From Bacillota bacterium (GTDB lineage: Bacteria > Bacillota > Clostridia > Oscillospirales > Acutalibacteraceae): a DNA stretch of 6,156 nucleotides. The stretch covers positions 1-6,156 of the forward strand of contig JAEZWL010000143.1 of assembly GCA_023420245.1 (NCBI GenBank). Reading direction: 5' to 3'. The notes under the pieces are model-generated. The model did not search any database, was not told the origin of the DNA, and saw only the letters and a list, made by a program, of their open reading frames with translations. Below, one piece after another: positions 4,946-6,156 of the stretch. The translations under genes were made by a program, and so were the position numbers. Position 1 is the first letter of the stretch. Each line of letters starts with the position of its first letter.

Positions 4946-6156
4946 TTATTGGAGCCATTGATATTTTTGAAGGACCGCGTTGGTTTTTGCCGCGGTTTTC
5001 TTTATATTAAAGCCGTTTCTTCCGTTGATGTGAACCTTTCCGTTGTGTCCGCCGAGCAGTGACTTCAACGGTCCGTCTACCAGCTGAATGGGACCTTCGT
5101 AGTCCAATACCAGTACAAAACCGTCGCTGCCTTCGTTACGCAGCGGAGCGTCTATATTGCCGTCCAGACAGTCCTGCCTCATTGCTTCCAGCAGCTCCCG
5201 TTTGGCTTCCGGGGTGAGGGAGATTTCGGGTCTCTCTTTCTGGTTATCATCCAGAATAGATGCCGACTGAAAATATTGCGGCTCAAGGTAGAATAAGAGA
5301 TTCGATGTTTTCTTGAACTCAGCCATATCAGAAATCCGCTGCGCCATTTCATCTAAAAGCTTCTGATGTTCTGGCGTGTTCTCTTTGCGGTTGGTGTGGC
5401 TGTAATCATAATAGGATCTTTCCGCAATACCGCCGTTTTTCAGATGGTAGGTGAGCGAAATTACAGAATTGTCGACACTCATGAGTGAATACGGAAAAGA
5501 AGTATTCCGGATTTCGGCGACGAGAGAGTGGTGCAGATTCAGTGTTTTTTCAATATTCGCCTTATCCTTTAACACCGGGGAGATTTTAGCAAGCTGAAGA
5601 TTGGTTTCGCTGTCGTAAATTGTATTTTCCGCCGTGTACTGATACTGATTCGGGAGAGTTATCTCAATGCTTTCCACCTGATCGGCGCTTGGAAAACGGG
5701 TGTCGTAGCCGAAGCCTCCGGTCGCAAGAACACCGTAAAAGAGAAGAAATGCCAGAACAAACATACCGTAATAAACAAAGCTGCGCTTGATTTGCTTGAA
5801 CCCACGCGAATAAATAGCCTCCACGACAATATGGGCAGCCAGAGAGCCGGAAACCACTCCGATGTAGAAGTTAGACGGTACGGAGGTTGAGCTTAGCAGA
5901 ACAAGCCCGAAGCCGATTCCGGAAACGGCGGTGATCATAAACCGTATAATGATCTTGGGGATGGGGAATGCAAAATTGCTTTCCGCGCACTCGCTTTTCC
6001 GTCTTTTATAAAGAAGAATGGCTCCGACCAGCAGCACAACCGTGAAGAGCATCCACCAGATTGGTGAGAAGCCGGAGAAGCTCTGCGATGATTTGCCATA
6101 ATAGAGTTTGGGCATCACTGCAGCCAGATAGGGAGAAAAAGCGCTGAGAAGAGGAG
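4946..6156 (-). CDS. ABC transporter permease, C-terminal part with DUF6449-like domain, partial
   Basis: The frame ends at TAA (4948-4946) and stays open to the right edge, giving 402 residues of a longer protein. The GTG-ATG pair at 6118-6113 is not a likely start: no ribosome binding site precedes it, and the upstream residues (PLLSAFSPYLAAV) read as continuing membrane protein. Four hydrophobic segments follow: WWMLFTVVLLVGAILLY, a helix around IRFMITAVSGIGFGLVLL, FYIGVVSGSLAAHIVV, and YYGMFVLAFLLFYGVLA. The sequence FGYDTRFPSADQVESIEI then opens a soluble domain of about 250 residues, presumably extracytoplasmic, rich in beta-strand-like stretches. That boundary motif and the ending FNIKKTAAKTNAVLQKYQWL match what I recall of DUF6449, found at the C-terminus of clostridial ABC permeases that often sit beside a GntR-type regulator and an ATPase gene. 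Those partners would lie right of this window. The substrate is unknown. Confidence 0.8.
   Translation of the reverse strand, partial: PLLSAFSPYLAAVMPKLYYGKSSQSFSGFSPIWWMLFTVVLLVGAILLYKRRKSECAESNFAFPIPKIIIRFMITAVSGIGFGLVLLSSTSVPSNFYIGVVSGSLAAHIVVEAIYSRGFKQIKRSFVYYGMFVLAFLLFYGVLATGGFGYDTRFPSADQVESIEITLPNQYQYTAENTIYDSETNLQLAKISPVLKDKANIEKTLNLHHSLVAEIRNTSFPYSLMSVDNSVISLTYHLKNGGIAERSYYDYSHTNRKENTPEHQKLLDEMAQRISDMAEFKKTSNLLFYLEPQYFQSASILDDNQKERPEISLTPEAKRELLEAMRQDCLDGNIDAPLRNEGSDGFVLVLDYEGPIQLVDGPLKSLLGGHNGKVHINGRNGFNIKKTAAKTNAVLQKYQWLQ

Overview
The window looks like ordinary core chromosome from an anaerobic Firmicute of class Clostridia. Coding regions are near 50% GC. The Clostridia assignment rests on strong AGGAGG-type ribosome binding sites, a stand-alone rubredoxin beside an FprA flavodiiron protein, and a DUF6449-type ABC permease. 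Oscillospirales (Ruminococcaceae-like) is my best guess for the order from protein style, but the genus cannot be fixed from sequence reading alone. I see no mobile element, CRISPR array, tRNA or rRNA, and no clear sign of horizontal transfer.

Layout, left to right. (1) 1-159, + strand: the last 52 codons of a membrane protein resembling the flippase-like, lysylphosphatidylglycerol-synthase TM family. (2) 180-240: a strong hairpin terminator shared by two converging genes. (3) 234-2810, - strand: a complete P2-type (SERCA/PMCA-like) calcium-transporting ATPase; its start is probably a TTG three codons inside the longest frame. (4) 2811-3210: a divergent spacer whose central 300 bases are only about 25% GC. 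It holds an imperfect inverted repeat and, at its right end, a good sigma-A promoter. (5) 3211-3456, + strand: a small 81-aa protein, possibly DUF6514. (6) 3514-3672, + strand: rubredoxin, preceded by a near-consensus promoter whose -35 box overlaps the previous stop codon. (7) 3700-4896, + strand: FprA flavodiiron protein. (8) 4898-4929: a perfect symmetrical bidirectional terminator. (9) 4946-6156, - strand: the C-terminal 402 residues of an ABC-transporter permease with a DUF6449-like extracytoplasmic domain, running off the right edge.

The clearest functional unit is rubredoxin plus FprA. Rubredoxin hands single electrons to the FMN/di-iron enzyme, which reduces O2 to water and/or NO to N2O, an oxygen and nitrosative-stress defence typical of strict anaerobes. 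The small upstream gene shares its direction and may share some transcript. The calcium pump is transcribed divergently and the other two genes are separated by terminators, so no wider operon is implied.

I did not find a convincing undescribed system. The points most worth checking are the pump's start codon, its mixed calcium-site residues, the inverted repeat in the AT-rich spacer, and the conserved small protein upstream of the rubredoxin/FprA pair.
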